Assembly: GCA_963715565.1 (NCBI GenBank)
Contig: OY970256.1
Location: 2,666,001-2,730,000 of the forward strand
Source of the DNA: JACVRN01 sp963715565
GTDB taxonomy: Bacteria > Acidobacteriota > Blastocatellia > Pyrinomonadales > Pyrinomonadaceae
Length of the DNA stretch: 64,000 nucleotides
Direction: 5' to 3'
Shown: positions 8,368 through 18,300 of the stretch, one piece after another
How the letters are laid out: each line of letters opens with the position of its first letter
How positions within the stretch are numbered: position 1 is the first letter of the stretch
The notes under the pieces: model-generated
What the model was told of the DNA's origin: nothing
What the model saw: only the letters and a program-made list of their open reading frames with translations
Databases searched by the model: none
Translations under genes and position numbers: made by a program

Positions 8368-8517
8368 CTTTATTTTCCCGTGCGGTGTCCGCTTTGATAA
8401 GTATTCGCGGAATGTAGTTACCGGCGCGCCATTTTGGCAACCTTGCGAGAGACGGCCCCTGATCGGGTTAGGGATAATTTTACTGCTAATGAGTTGCTAA
8501 GGGAATAAAAAGATTAA

Positions 8518-9900
8518 CTAGGCGACGACGCGCCCGCTGACCCGGCTTCCTGCTTCTTCGAGCACGAAGAAGCCTGTTTCACCGCCGCCCGTGGTGACGT
8601 TAACAATCGGAGAATCGGAAAGACGCACCATCGCGCCGTCCACACGGCCTCGAAAAATAAAGGGATTGGTGTCAACGTACATTGGCTCGAAACTCCACCC
8701 GTGCTCGTTAAAGACCGGAAACTCCTCCGTGTGAAGCTCTATGGTTTCCTGCACGATGTAATCCCCATCCTCAAGCGCAGCCTCGATTGCACGCTCCCAT
8801 TCCGCGTCGCTTGTACGCTTGCCCAGAAAGATGCCGTGCCCGCCGTAATCATCATTCGGCTTGATGATGAAAGCATCGCGGTTTCGCCGCACGTGCTCGA
8901 CCAAATCAATCGACTGTCCGCGAAACGAAGTCTTTCTCTCCCTGAGCCGGCGGGTCCAAGGCACTGTAGCCGCGATGACTTCTCTTTCATGCGGGCTGAA
9001 CCAATCGTCGTGCGCGTCGTCAGTCAAAAGCTCGAAGGCTGCTTTCTTATGAACAATCTTGCAGCGAAAGGGATTGATTAAACAGACGTCTCGATTGGCG
9101 TAAGCACGCACGAGAGCGTGATTTTCATCAGCGCGCGAGAGGAACTCGTGGATGATGACGCGCTTGTAAACAAGGTCTATGCGAAAGTCTCCGCGGCGCA
9201 ATCGACCATTGCTGTATTCCAGCTCATCCGGCGCGCAGATGATGGTCGGCACACCATGACCGGCAAAAAAATTTCGCAGGAGGATAAACTCGTTCTCCGT
9301 AGGCAAGTTGACCCAATCGAGTATGGCAACGTTTGGAAGACCAGCGCCGCCCCATTCCTTAAAGGTCGCGATTAGGTTGCGCAGGAGCGACGCGGCGGGC
9401 GTGAACTGGCGCAAAGGATAACGCTCCGCGAGTGTCTGAAGCGCCTCGACTTCAAACAGGATTTGATTAAGACCGGATTGGTCCGTGAGGCTCGAAGGAT
9501 TCTCGGCGTTATATTCGACGAACTTTATTTCGTCGTCATGGACGAAAGCATCAAGCCGCGTGGTGATGGTCGCAGTGGAAAAGCCCGGATCAATCAGGGC
9601 CATGCGGCGCTCGCGTTCATTGAGGCCGACCTGTTCCATCAAAGACGGGTTCGCGATAATCGCAGCGGCGACTTTGTCAAAGGCGCTGGCGACCGTCTCG
9701 GAGGCATGTGTGAGAGCATCGTATTGTCGGCGTGTGAGAAAGTGCGGGCGCAGGCTGACGCCAATCACACGATTCCCGTAAGAGAGGCGGTTGGCCCGCA
9801 TCAGCTCCTTGAGACGCGCGATAAAATCCGCGTCGAGGCGGTCGTCCGCCGCGAGCCATCTGTGATATTCGGCAATAGCCTCTGCGCGCATTTCAGACAT
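8518..9900 (-). CDS. Circularly permuted ATP-grasp protein
   Basis: A 460-residue protein resembling the glutathionylspermidine-synthase-like / circularly permuted ATP-grasp group. Visible pieces are FVEYNAENPSSLTDQSGLN (about residues 125-143), FRCKIVHKKAAFELLTD (about 280-296), the phosphate-binding IIKPNDDYGGHGIFLGK (about 345-361), YIVQETIEL, FRGRVDGAMVRLSD and VNVTTGGGETG. Family members ligate an amine to a carboxylate with ATP, often forming peptide-like bonds. Neither substrate is known here. The protein is about the usual length. No obvious ribosome binding site; ATG 9900 is the only well-placed start. The monooxygenase gene upstream ends 37 bp away, so an operon is possible. Confidence 0.82.
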   Translation of the reverse strand: MSEMRAEAIAEYHRWLAADDRLDADFIARLKELMRANRLSYGNRVIGVSLRPHFLTRRQYDALTHASETVASAFDKVAAAIIANPSLMEQVGLNERERRMALIDPGFSTATITTRLDAFVHDDEIKFVEYNAENPSSLTDQSGLNQILFEVEALQTLAERYPLRQFTPAASLLRNLIATFKEWGGAGLPNVAILDWVNLPTENEFILLRNFFAGHGVPTIICAPDELEYSNGRLRRGDFRIDLVYKRVIIHEFLSRADENHALVRAYANRDVCLINPFRCKIVHKKAAFELLTDDAHDDWFSPHEREVIAATVPWTRRLRERKTSFRGQSIDLVEHVRRNRDAFIIKPNDDYGGHGIFLGKRTSDAEWERAIEAALEDGDYIVQETIELHTEEFPVFNEHGWSFEPMYVDTNPFIFRGRVDGAMVRLSDSPIVNVTTGGGETGFFVLEEAGSRVSGRVVA

Positions 9901-9937
9901 AGAAACAGATTTGATAAGAGCGGATGCGCGTGCGCCG

Positions 9938-10294
9938 TTAGTGCATCCTGAAAGGGCCGCCCGGCGGTTCGGGTTCTAAATCGGGGCGCGACGAATCCTG
10001 TACGACCTCGTGCATCTCAAGGACGTTTGATTTGGAGAAAGCTTCTTTCGGCAAAGTGCCGGATTGGGCGTGCCCCTTGGTGAAAGCATCGGAGCGTACC
10101 CAGTTGAGAAAGTCCTCGCGGCTCTGCCAGATGGTGAAGACCACGTAGGGGTCTCCGTCGTTGACGGGCCGCAGCACTTGATTGGAAACGAATCCGGGCA
10201 TCTGGTCCACGAGCCCTGCACGCTCGCGGAATCTCTGTTCAAACTTTTCGGCGTATTCCGGGTTGACGTAGATGCGATTGGCGACAGTAATCAT
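9938..10294 (-). CDS. Antibiotic biosynthesis monooxygenase (ABM/HmoB-like) domain protein
   Basis: A 118-residue single-domain protein. MITVANRIYVNPEYAEKFEQ, the FRERAGLVDQMPGFVSNQVL stretch, then YVVFTIWQSREDFLNWVRSDAF, follows the ferredoxin-like ABM fold of HmoB/IsdG-type heme-degrading monooxygenases and quinol monooxygenases. The PGF and W-x-S-x-x-x-F-x-x-W positions are conserved. A heme-degrading role is plausible but not proven; a terminal extension of about 20 residues rich in Pro and Glu is atypical. Start ATG 10294 has GGGAAAA upstream. Confidence 0.85.
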   Translation of the reverse strand: MITVANRIYVNPEYAEKFEQRFRERAGLVDQMPGFVSNQVLRPVNDGDPYVVFTIWQSREDFLNWVRSDAFTKGHAQSGTLPKEAFSKSNVLEMHEVVQDSSRPDLEPEPPGGPFRMH

Positions 10295-10367
10295 TTAATT
10301 TTCCCTTTTCCAATGACGATGGCGATGATGACATGACTATATAGAATTGCTTCGACACGCTCGCGGC

Positions 10368-10715
10368 TTATTCATCCGTGGACGGCTTTGAGCGCAGGCG
10401 CTTAACCTGCGAGCGGCGCGCCTTCTCTTCGAGGGTGCGATTCTTTGCGCTGCGCGTCTTGCTTGTCGGCACGCGCTTTGGCTGACGATAGTTTAACTGC
10501 TCGACGCGCTCGCGCAGCTTGCGCAGGCAAATAGCTTTATTACGGTGCTGGCTGCGCTCCTCGCGCGAAGTGACGACCACGCCCGAAGGCAGATGTTTGA
10601 GCCGGACTGCCGATTCCGTCTTGTTGACGTGCTGGCCGCCGGGGCCGCTCGCACGCATCGTCTCGACCTCGCATTCGCGCAAGAGGTCTTCATCGGCTTC
10701 CGGCAGGACAATCAT
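10368..10715 (-). CDS. GGQ-domain peptide chain release factor-like protein
   Basis: A 115-residue protein containing only the peptidyl-tRNA hydrolase domain of class I release factors: MRASGPGGQHVNKTESAVRL, with the catalytic GGQ at about residues 25-27, then RSQHRNKAICLRKL and a basic tail (TSKTRSAKNR, KARRSQVKR). It lacks the codon-recognition domains, as do ArfB/YaeJ and the RF-H-like group that rescue stalled ribosomes. The tail is shorter and less uniform than classic ArfB, so I call only the family. ATG 10715 has AGAGGTG 4-5 bp upstream; the open frame extends to 10814 without a better start. It is divergent from msrB. Confidence 0.88.
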   Translation of the reverse strand: MIVLPEADEDLLRECEVETMRASGPGGQHVNKTESAVRLKHLPSGVVVTSREERSQHRNKAICLRKLRERVEQLNYRQPKRVPTSKTRSAKNRTLEEKARRSQVKRLRSKPSTDE

Positions 10716-10822
10716 ACACACCTCTCGGTCATAGGACTCGCGCGCGTTATGATACCCTACTGTGGCGCGAGTAGTATGTAAAGCAACGCGGATTTTCGCG
10801 CGAAGAGAGTTCAAGGAAAGGG

Positions 10823-11248
10823 ATGACAGAGATGAAGAAAGTTAACAGGACCGACGAAGAGTGGCGTCAACAATTGACGCCGGAGCAGTACCGTGTGGCG
10901 CGGGAGAAAGGAACGGAGCGGCCCTTTACGGGCAAGTACCACGATTCCAAAGAAGAGGGAACCTATAAATGCGCGGCCTGCGGCAACGAGCTGTTCAGCT
11001 CGGACGCGAAGTTTGACTCGGGCTGCGGCTGGCCGAGCTTTACAGAGCCGTCCGCCGAAGATAATGTCCGCACCGAAGTTGATACCAGCCACGGCATGGT
11101 TCGCACAGAGGTCTTGTGCGCAAGCTGCGACGCCCACCTGGGCCACGTCTTCGACGACGGCCCGCAGCCCACAAACCTGCGCTACTGCATCAACTCCGTC
11201 GTGCTCGACCTCGACAAAGAAAATAAGAAAGAGGATGAGGGAGATTAG
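10823..11248 (+). CDS. msrB: Peptide-methionine (R)-S-oxide reductase MsrB
   Basis: A 141-residue cytosolic MsrB that reduces the R-epimer of methionine sulfoxide in proteins. It has ERPFTGKY, the first zinc CxxC in YKCAACGNELF, FDSGCGWPSF, the second CxxC in VLCASCDAHLGHVFDDGP and the catalytic Cys in RYCINS (about residue 126). Length and motif order are those of the family; there is no signal peptide. The active-site residue is Cys, not selenocysteine, although the genome carries selB. An ATG at 10832 is an alternative start. GGAAAGGG lies just upstream. Confidence 0.96.
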   Translation: MTEMKKVNRTDEEWRQQLTPEQYRVAREKGTERPFTGKYHDSKEEGTYKCAACGNELFSSDAKFDSGCGWPSFTEPSAEDNVRTEVDTSHGMVRTEVLCASCDAHLGHVFDDGPQPTNLRYCINSVVLDLDKENKKEDEGD

Positions 11249-11673
11249 CAGCGTCCGCATCGTCCGAGGCGGTGAAGAGGTCGGTAGTGGCTCAGCTTCC
11301 ATCTGAAGTTGCCGCCGAAGACACGAGAGGGCGCGGCGGGGCGAGGAGACGGAAGGGGGACGCGGAGCGTGAGGGTTGTACCATTTCTCCGGGCCTCCAC
11401 GCGCCTTCGGCGGCGAGCGACTTGAGGAACATCTGCTCTCGGATTTCAAACCGGGCCACTACCAATTATGTATGCTCAAAACAGGAATTTCATTTCACCC
11501 TCTGATTCACGAGAAGAAACAGAGCGGGGGCAAGCCACCCTTCCTGACCTTAGAGACATTCCTGCTTGAGCTATCATCTCTCAAGCAGGAATGTCTCTGA
11601 GGTTGGGAAGGCGGGCTTGCCCCCGCTTTCTCGTCCTCTGCGTCTTCGGCGGTGAAGTTCTACTTCCCTTGAT
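11249..11673. other. Intergenic region with a large inverted repeat
   Basis: 425 bp between the convergent msrB and CpXC genes. Bases 11249-11510 show no gene, RNA or clear repeat. Bases 11511-11632 form the inverted repeat listed separately, followed by a partial copy of the CTCTGCG...GGCGGTGA motif seen at 3745-3840. Confidence 0.7.
11511..11632. repeat. Long inverted repeat (arms of roughly 55 bp)
   Basis: The left arm (11511-11570) and right arm (11580-11632) are complementary along nearly their whole length, with a 9-base loop and a few mismatches and bulges. The matching landmarks are GCGGGGGCAAGCC against GGCTTGCCCCCGC and CATTCCTGCTTGAG against CTCAAGCAGGAATG. It lies between convergent genes. 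No flanking duplication is visible, so a miniature transposon cannot be shown. Confidence 0.85.
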
Positions 11674-13443
11674 TCACGGTTCGCTGCCCGGACGATCAAT
11701 GGTGTCAAAGCTCGACGGAGGTGCTGACTTGGACGCAGGCTGCACATCAAGCCGTTGACGGCTCACATTATCGTCCAGCCAGCTCATGATGTCCGCAGGG
11801 ATGTTCTTGCGTAACGGGTCGTCCTCGTCGTAATAGAGCGCGTACAACTCCGCGAAGAATTCAAAGGGAGACATGGCCGCATAATTGCTCGGCATCTGCC
11901 GTACTAATTCGAGCGTGCTGACGTTGACGACTGAAAGCCCTCGATAATAAAAATTAAAGAAGAAAGCTTTATCCTCGTGGATGTGCCAACTATTATTGTG
12001 CCTGTACCACTCGTGCGGCGTCTTGTCGAACACCTTTCTGGGGGCAAACTCCTCCTGCTTCCAGGGGTCGTCGTCGGAAGCGGGCTGAGGATCGGAGAGC
12101 TTCGAAAACGTCTTACCCGGCCCCAGCGCCTCGCGCAGGTGCTCGCGTACTTGCACCTTCTGGCTCTCGGTCACTGAGCCCCAACCGCCGAGCAGCGCAA
12201 TCCACTTATCCATGTTGTCGTCGTCGCTCTCAAACATCTGCCAGCCGAATTTGGAGATGAGCCACGGCTGGATGGCATCCTTAAATTTCTCGTAAACTCC
12301 GTGGCCGATTTCGTGGCGCACGATGTCCTCGAACTTCTCCCTCTTGGTGAGCATCCCTTCCCCTATGAAAATGTCGTGCGTGGTCGGGCTGTATCGCCCG
12401 CTCCCACTGCTTTCAAGAATCAGCTCGTGGATAAAGGTGTTGCCTTCGACATTGGTATCGGGCAGATTCTCAAAAAGCTGCCAGAGGGTGGGGATGTCGT
12501 CCTGGGTGTCGTTTTGAGTCCAGTCGTCAGAGAGAAACGTGTCGAATCTAATCTCAAACAACTCGTCCTGACAGTCCAGATTTCGCTGTCGCGCGTAAGC
12601 CAGAAGGGTCCGCAGGTCTTGTTTGGCCCAGAAGGGCAGATGCGATCCGCGCGGGAGGTTTCCGGCGTCAAGCATAAACGTAAACTCGGGCGACGTGGTG
12701 TCTATCTCGTTTCCGGCATTCACCTGCTCTGCGAAGTCGCGCAGGTGGCTGAGGGCCGAGGGCTGCGTTGACCAGCGCCAGATATTAATCCAGAAGTCGC
12801 CTTCCAGCTCGAAGATGTTCGAGCCGGGATGACTACGCATCACCCAGTCACGCAGCTCCTGCTCGCGCGTGAGAAGCGTCTGCACAATCCCGACCGGGAA
12901 TTTGACACGGAAGCTACGGGTGTCGTGCTCGAAGAAGGCCACGAATTCGAGCCATTCGTCGTCGGCTTTATCCAGCAGAAGCCTGAGACGCGGCGTCTGC
13001 ATCAGGAATGGATGCTCGTAGAGGACGAGCACTTTCAGCAGCTCTACAATGCGGTCGTCAAGATTAGCATCCTGCGCAATCAGCTTCTCTCGCAGCTCGT
13101 CCATGCCGAAGACTACGCGCGGCGTGCGCGCATCGGGTTCGGAGAGCGCGTCAGGCAGGAGCGAAAGATTTCGCTCCATCAACGCAGACTCCTCTTTCCA
13201 CAGGTGACGCTCAAAGCGAGGGTTGACCCTGATAAAAGTGTCGCGTTCAAAATCCGTGTAGAAGAACTGTTTCTCCACGGTCACTTCGGTCCCGCATCCG
13301 GGACACTGCACGCAGTGGAATTTCCCTTCCAGAATCAGGTAGCGGGCCTCCGGCGTGCGGCTCACGTTGATGCCCCGTGCAAGCGGCTCCTTGAACTTCT
13401 CTCCGCACATGCATTGAAGCTCGTAGATTTCATAAGTGGACAT
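11674..13443 (-). CDS. CpXC zinc-ribbon protein with HEIGH metallopeptidase motif
   Basis: A 589-residue protein. The N-terminus (about residues 1-75) is a CpXC-type zinc ribbon: LQCMCGEKF and FHCVQCPGCGTEV supply the metal-binding Cys pairs. After a long middle domain, residues near 385 read FEDIVRHEIGHGVYEKF, an HExxH zinc-peptidase active site. The C-terminal part contains FFNFYYRGLSVVNVS and FAELYALYYDED, where a downstream Glu could be the third zinc ligand. No signal peptide or membrane segment. It may be an intracellular metalloprotease of unknown target; CpXC domains have no settled function. ATG 13443 has GAGGAG about 8 bp upstream. Confidence 0.75.
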   Translation of the reverse strand: MSTYEIYELQCMCGEKFKEPLARGINVSRTPEARYLILEGKFHCVQCPGCGTEVTVEKQFFYTDFERDTFIRVNPRFERHLWKEESALMERNLSLLPDALSEPDARTPRVVFGMDELREKLIAQDANLDDRIVELLKVLVLYEHPFLMQTPRLRLLLDKADDEWLEFVAFFEHDTRSFRVKFPVGIVQTLLTREQELRDWVMRSHPGSNIFELEGDFWINIWRWSTQPSALSHLRDFAEQVNAGNEIDTTSPEFTFMLDAGNLPRGSHLPFWAKQDLRTLLAYARQRNLDCQDELFEIRFDTFLSDDWTQNDTQDDIPTLWQLFENLPDTNVEGNTFIHELILESSGSGRYSPTTHDIFIGEGMLTKREKFEDIVRHEIGHGVYEKFKDAIQPWLISKFGWQMFESDDDNMDKWIALLGGWGSVTESQKVQVREHLREALGPGKTFSKLSDPQPASDDDPWKQEEFAPRKVFDKTPHEWYRHNNSWHIHEDKAFFFNFYYRGLSVVNVSTLELVRQMPSNYAAMSPFEFFAELYALYYDEDDPLRKNIPADIMSWLDDNVSRQRLDVQPASKSAPPSSFDTIDRPGSEP

Positions 13444-13597
13444 TGTTGTGCTCCTCCTCAAACGGGCCGGTGGCGAGGTATTTCATGAAACCTTTGTTCG
13501 GATAGTGAGCGACTATAAAGCGAGTCGGGCAAAACGGACGCGGGATGCGTGTGCAAATACTTGCGCGACCGCCGAGGCTGCCGGACGCGCGCGCGGC

Positions 13598-14617
13598 CTA
13601 TTGTTTGCTCACACGAAAGTAGTATTTACCAAGAGGCTCTGTTTCTCCCGCGACGACGTTGCCGCTCAGCTCTAACTGATACTCGCCCTCCTGAAGCACG
13701 CGGGCGGGCAGGATGACCTCGACCACTTTCTCAGACTTCAATCGCGTGGCCCTCAAACCTTTTCTGCTTAGCAACTCCTGACCATCTTCGTTCTTCAAGA
13801 CGACTTGATATGAAGCATACTGTGCGTCGGTCAACAAGGGGAGTTGCATTTTTGCCATGCGCGCTTGCGCCGGAAGCACTACTTTATTTATTCCGCCAGC
13901 ATCCCTGACCAGACCGGGTTTCAGAAAAAACGCAAGCGTCGGAGACGGCGGAGGAGTCGTAGAAGCGGCGGTGTTCCTGTTGCCGGTCGCTACCAACGCA
14001 TCCGGAGTAGTCTTTGAATTCTCGGTACGCACGGGCGGCTGCTGTAGCTCATCCGTGCGACGGGTGTTTTGAGTCGTTTGCTCATCACGCGCAGGGCTGG
14101 AGTTCTGTTGCTGCGGCACAGTGGATGACGGCCCGTTCTTTTGCGCCTCAAGGGGCGAGGGGCGCGGCGACTGCCGTATTCGGACGACGAGCCACGAGAC
14201 GCCTATGATGATTAATAAAGCGGCAGCCACGAGCGCGAAGCTTTGCATGGGGCTGCGCTTGAAATTGAATAAAGCAAGAAATCTCTTCCAGATGGAAGGC
14301 GGCTGCGGCTCGGCAAGCGGTTCAGGCGAAGCGGCGGGGACCGCATTCGTCGTCACATACTTTTTTAGCGCCCTGGAAAACCTCACATCCTCGTGCCGCT
14401 CGGGCGCGGATAAAAAATAGCTCTCGAATCCCTCGCGCTCGTCCAAAGGAAGCGCATCATAAACGTACTCGTCAATCAACTCTTCCTCGGCCAGAAGCAG
14501 TTGCTGGAAGTGCTGGTCGTCCGTAAAGAGCGATTGTTCAACGCGCAGATGTTCCGGCTCGGGCAATTTGCCCAGTAAATACTTCCGTATAAGCTGCTCG
14601 TCTATATTCTGCTTCAT
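13598..14617 (-). CDS. Putative membrane-anchored anti-sigma factor
   Basis: A 339-residue protein. The N-terminal cytoplasmic part (about 1-100: LIRKYLLGKLPEPEHLRVEQ, EEELIDEYVYDAL) is the acidic helical domain usual in acidobacterial proteins next to ECF sigma genes; it lacks the HxxxCxxC zinc motif. One transmembrane helix follows (FALVAAALLIIIGVSWLVV, about 130-150), then a Ser/Thr/Gln-rich linker and a C-terminal beta domain with LSRKGLRATRL and LQEGEYQLELSGN. It sits 71 bp downstream of the sigma gene and next to the CHAT gene, so sequestering that sigma factor at the membrane is likely. Start ATG 14617 has CAGGA upstream. Confidence 0.75.
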   Translation of the reverse strand: MKQNIDEQLIRKYLLGKLPEPEHLRVEQSLFTDDQHFQQLLLAEEELIDEYVYDALPLDEREGFESYFLSAPERHEDVRFSRALKKYVTTNAVPAASPEPLAEPQPPSIWKRFLALFNFKRSPMQSFALVAAALLIIIGVSWLVVRIRQSPRPSPLEAQKNGPSSTVPQQQNSSPARDEQTTQNTRRTDELQQPPVRTENSKTTPDALVATGNRNTAASTTPPPSPTLAFFLKPGLVRDAGGINKVVLPAQARMAKMQLPLLTDAQYASYQVVLKNEDGQELLSRKGLRATRLKSEKVVEVILPARVLQEGEYQLELSGNVVAGETEPLGKYYFRVSKQ

Positions 14618-14688
14618 TATCCTGCTGACTAACGAAATTTCATTCAATCTCTAATATGATATTGTGGAAACGCTTGATACATTTCACG

Positions 14689-15261
14689 CTAAACCCTTTG
14701 CCGCAGGCAATCCTGGACACATATTTTCAGATTCGCCCGAATTCTGAAGGCCTGTAGCCTGAGCGTGTTGAGCTTGGTTCCGAGCTGTTCGGCCAGCACC
14801 CTGCGGCTTTCAATCTTTTTCTGTTTTTCGCCCTGATAATATTGGAGCACCAGCTCGCGGTTGCGCCGCGAGAGTTGATCCAGACACTTTTCCAGACAGT
14901 CGTACTCCGGCTCTATATCTTCGCGCACGTCCGCCGGCGGCGGCGACTCATGGTGCTCGCTCTTTTTCCTCAAGTATTCCAGATGAACGTTGTGGGCGAC
15001 GCCTATAAAATAGCGCAGCGGCTCGCCCACATAGGTCGGCATGATTTCCGGCAACTTCTTCGTCACACGGTTAATTGTCTCGTCCGTTAATTCTTCAGCT
15101 TCGCGACAGCCGCGACATTTGAAAAGTTTGATGAGCCGTAAGCGAATCTCCTCATACCTGATTCCGGCGCGCTCGCGATCCGCATCAAGCCATGAGAGAA
15201 GCTGATCGAAAGATTCTTGAGTTAAACTCCATTCATTCCGATGTGCGGGCACGTTGTTCAA
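14689..15261 (-). CDS. ECF-like RNA polymerase sigma factor
   Basis: A 190-residue sigma-70-family protein. Region 2 is seen at ELTDETINRVTKKLPE and PLRYFIGVAHNVHLEYLRKK (about residues 55-100), with region 4 at LDQLSRRNRELVLQYYQGEKQKK and LAEQLGTKLNTLRLQAFRIR (about 128-175). It carries CRGCREAEELTDE at its centre, a variant common in acidobacterial ECF groups linked to TPR and caspase-like proteins. The open frame begins at TTG 15261; GTG at codon 4 is an alternative. It lies between the anti-sigma gene and the CHAT gene, all on one strand, and probably controls one or both. Confidence 0.88.
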   Translation of the reverse strand: MNNVPAHRNEWSLTQESFDQLLSWLDADRERAGIRYEEIRLRLIKLFKCRGCREAEELTDETINRVTKKLPEIMPTYVGEPLRYFIGVAHNVHLEYLRKKSEHHESPPPADVREDIEPEYDCLEKCLDQLSRRNRELVLQYYQGEKQKKIESRRVLAEQLGTKLNTLRLQAFRIRANLKICVQDCLRQRV

Positions 15262-15316
15262 ATGTTGACACTCAGAGCGCAGCGAAATTCAGGGCTCGAT
15301 TTCGCCGCGATGGATG

Positions 15317-18300
15317 TCACCTCCACTCTCCTTGGAGTACGAAGCCTGCCCAGTAATAGGGCGAGCGCCAGAGCTTTTGTGCACGAACTTCTTCCTGCGC
15401 AGCCTTCAAAGCTGCCGGTGGCGAGATACCTTCCTTCAAAATTTTCCGGTAAAAACGTTTCATCAAGTCGGCAGTGGCATCGTCGTCAACTTTCCACAGG
15501 CTGGCGACCACGCGAGACGTTCCGGCAGACATGAAACCGCGCGTCAGGCTGATGATGCCTTCGCCTCTGACTTCTTTGCCCACTCCGGTTCGACAGGCAC
15601 TCAAAACTACCATATCAACCGGCAAGCTCAAATTATAAATATCCTGTAGCCGTAGGAAGCCGTTTTGTGAGCGCCCCTGCTCGTCAACCAGTGAGAGAAC
15701 GATGCCGGAGAACTCCGGGTGCGAATCATTGAGCACGCTGTGCGTCGCGAAATGCACTATTCGATAACGGCTCAGCTCGTTGCTCGTCGCTGTGCTGCGG
15801 TTGGCCTGAAAGCCGACGAGCATGGTGGCCTTGCCCGGCGCGGCCATCGACACGATTTCCTTCGCCTCGTCCAGAGAAGAACGCAGCCGTGGCAGTTGGT
15901 CGCCCGTCTCTCCCACATCTTTCAGGAGGCGGTCCACAACCTCGGAACGCATGAGCTTTGCAGTTTCGGCGTTACCCGGTTTCCCGCTCTGCTGAACTCG
16001 CCTGTCACGGCTGTCAAAAACAGGGTCGGCCAGAACGATGACCTCTTTCGGGGCGGGCTTGCGCGGCAACTCCCGCAACAGTGTAATCACCGAAGCCGAT
16101 TGCTCATAAACTATCTCATGCTTATTTCCCAAGGTGACAGGCCCGCTATCTTCGCGGCTGTGATTGTAGCGAGCAAGCGCGCCGTCTTTGCCCTGCACGA
16201 CGGGTTCGGGCAACGCGGCGAAAGGAATAAAGTGCAGGAGCCCGTCGGGAATGACCAGCAGCTTCTTGGTTCCGAGCTGCGCGGCAACCGGACCAACTAT
16301 TTTATCGCTCAGCGCAGACGCGCTTTGCCAGTATTGCGCCTGCGCTTCTGCCAGACGCTTGCGATAATCCGTCTCCGTCAGCATGTCGCGAACCGGACGC
16401 GCGAGTTTCTCAATTTCCGCACGGCCCGGAAGCTGCGCTGCCGTGGCCGTGCGTCGCGTCACTACACACACGTAGCTGCGTTCACCGCCGAGGGCGTATT
16501 CAAGCATCACTGTATCGTCATCAAGCGATTGTTGAATCTCTTTCAGGCTTAAGGGGCGGCCCTGCGCCGTGATGGCTGAAGCCGGATTCTGTTTTTTAAT
16601 CCCCGCCTGCACGGCGTCATAGCGGGCCACGAGCTTGTTAAGATTAACCTCAACCGCGTCCGCGTCTGCTTTGAAGTTCTTACCGCGCAGGACCACCAGC
16701 TTTTCGGCGTTGTCATTTATTTGACGCTCAAGAGAGCGTTTTTCTTCGACGAGCGCCGCGCTTGCGCCCCCGTCGATTTGGACGCGCGCCTCGGCCAGCG
16801 TGTCCAGCAGGCTGCGCGCACGCGATTTCTCGTTCGCCAGTAGCGCAGCGGCCAGATGTTCTTCCGCGCCCGTGCGCCTGTACAACTGCATACGCACGTC
16901 TACGTCCAGCTCGTAGTAGTCCTGTTGCCTCGCAAGATAAGAGATGCGCAACTGCTGGCTCGTGACCCTCGTCCGTAGAGATTCGACAATGTCTACGGCC
17001 TTCTCTATCTTCTCGCGGGCATCGTCCAGATTATTACGCGCGCGTGCGACGACCGCCAGACCATAAAATGTTTGCGCCTCTCCACGCCGCTCCGCCACTT
17101 GCTGCCAGAGCGGGAGCGCTTGCTGGTAACTGTCTGCGGCTTCCTGTAGGCGGCCCAGCGCCGTGTAAGTCTGGCCGAGCTTGGTGAAGACCAGAGCCTG
17201 CGTGCGCGGGTCTTGTAGCTGTTTGCTCGCGCTGAGCAGCGTGGCCTCGATTTCGCTCGCCTGCCGGTAACATTCAAGCGCCGACTGAAAATCTCCGAGC
17301 CTGTAGTAGGCCGCGCCCATCACGATGAGCGTGTAAGCACGTCCATGTTTTTCGTTCGTCTCAGTGTAGAGCTTCAGCGCCTGCTTGTAATTCTCCAGCG
17401 CTTGATTGTAATCGCCAAGGACGTTGTAGGCGTAACCCATGTTGTTGAGTGAAACGGCGATGCCTCTAGGCGTCTTCAGGACTTCTTTTCTCAGGCGCAG
17501 CGATTCTTCAAACATCTTGAGGGCGCTTTGCCCGTCGCCAAGGTCGGCATAATACATGCCAAAGTTTTCGAGCGTCTGCGCCGTTCCATTCGGATTATCC
17601 TTGGCGAGCAAGAGCGCATCGCTGTAATGTTTGCGCGCCTCTTCGGACTCGCCCCAGGTGTCGTAAATCTTGCCTATGTTGTTGTGTGCGACGACGAGCT
17701 TGGCGGCGATATCTTTATTGTTGATGTCCAGACCCTGCCAGATTCGTAGCGCCTGCGTGTAGTAGTCCAGCGCCGTCTGCGATTGGCCCAGCTCATCAAG
17801 CGCGCCCGCGAGGTTGTTCAGCGTGTTGGCCTCCTGATAAGCATCACGCGCCTCGCGCCAGAGAGATAAAGCCTGCTCATAATAGCCTGCGGCCTGCGTC
17901 TGTTGTCTGGCCCCACGGCTATAGATGAGACCGATGTTATTAAGGAGCTGGGCCTGTCCCCATTTATCGCCCGCGCCCTGGCGCAGCTTGAGCGCCACCT
18001 CATAATCGGGCAGCGCCTTGAGCGGGTCGCCCAAATCTCTCTGCGCCGCTCCCCTTTCGTTGAGCACGTAAGCCTGACCCGCCGTGTCTCCAATCCTTGC
18101 CAGCAGAAGACGCGCCTGCTCAAAATTATCAAGCGCGTCCTGCAAAAAGTCCTTGCCCTTCCGGCGATACAGAGAGCCCAGATTCGCGCGCGTGTATGCT
18201 TCGCCTTGACGGACTTCCAGATTCTTCCAGAGAGGCAGAGCCTGGGTGTACAACTCAAGAGCTTTATCCAGATGTTCGCCCCCACGCGAAACCAGACCTT

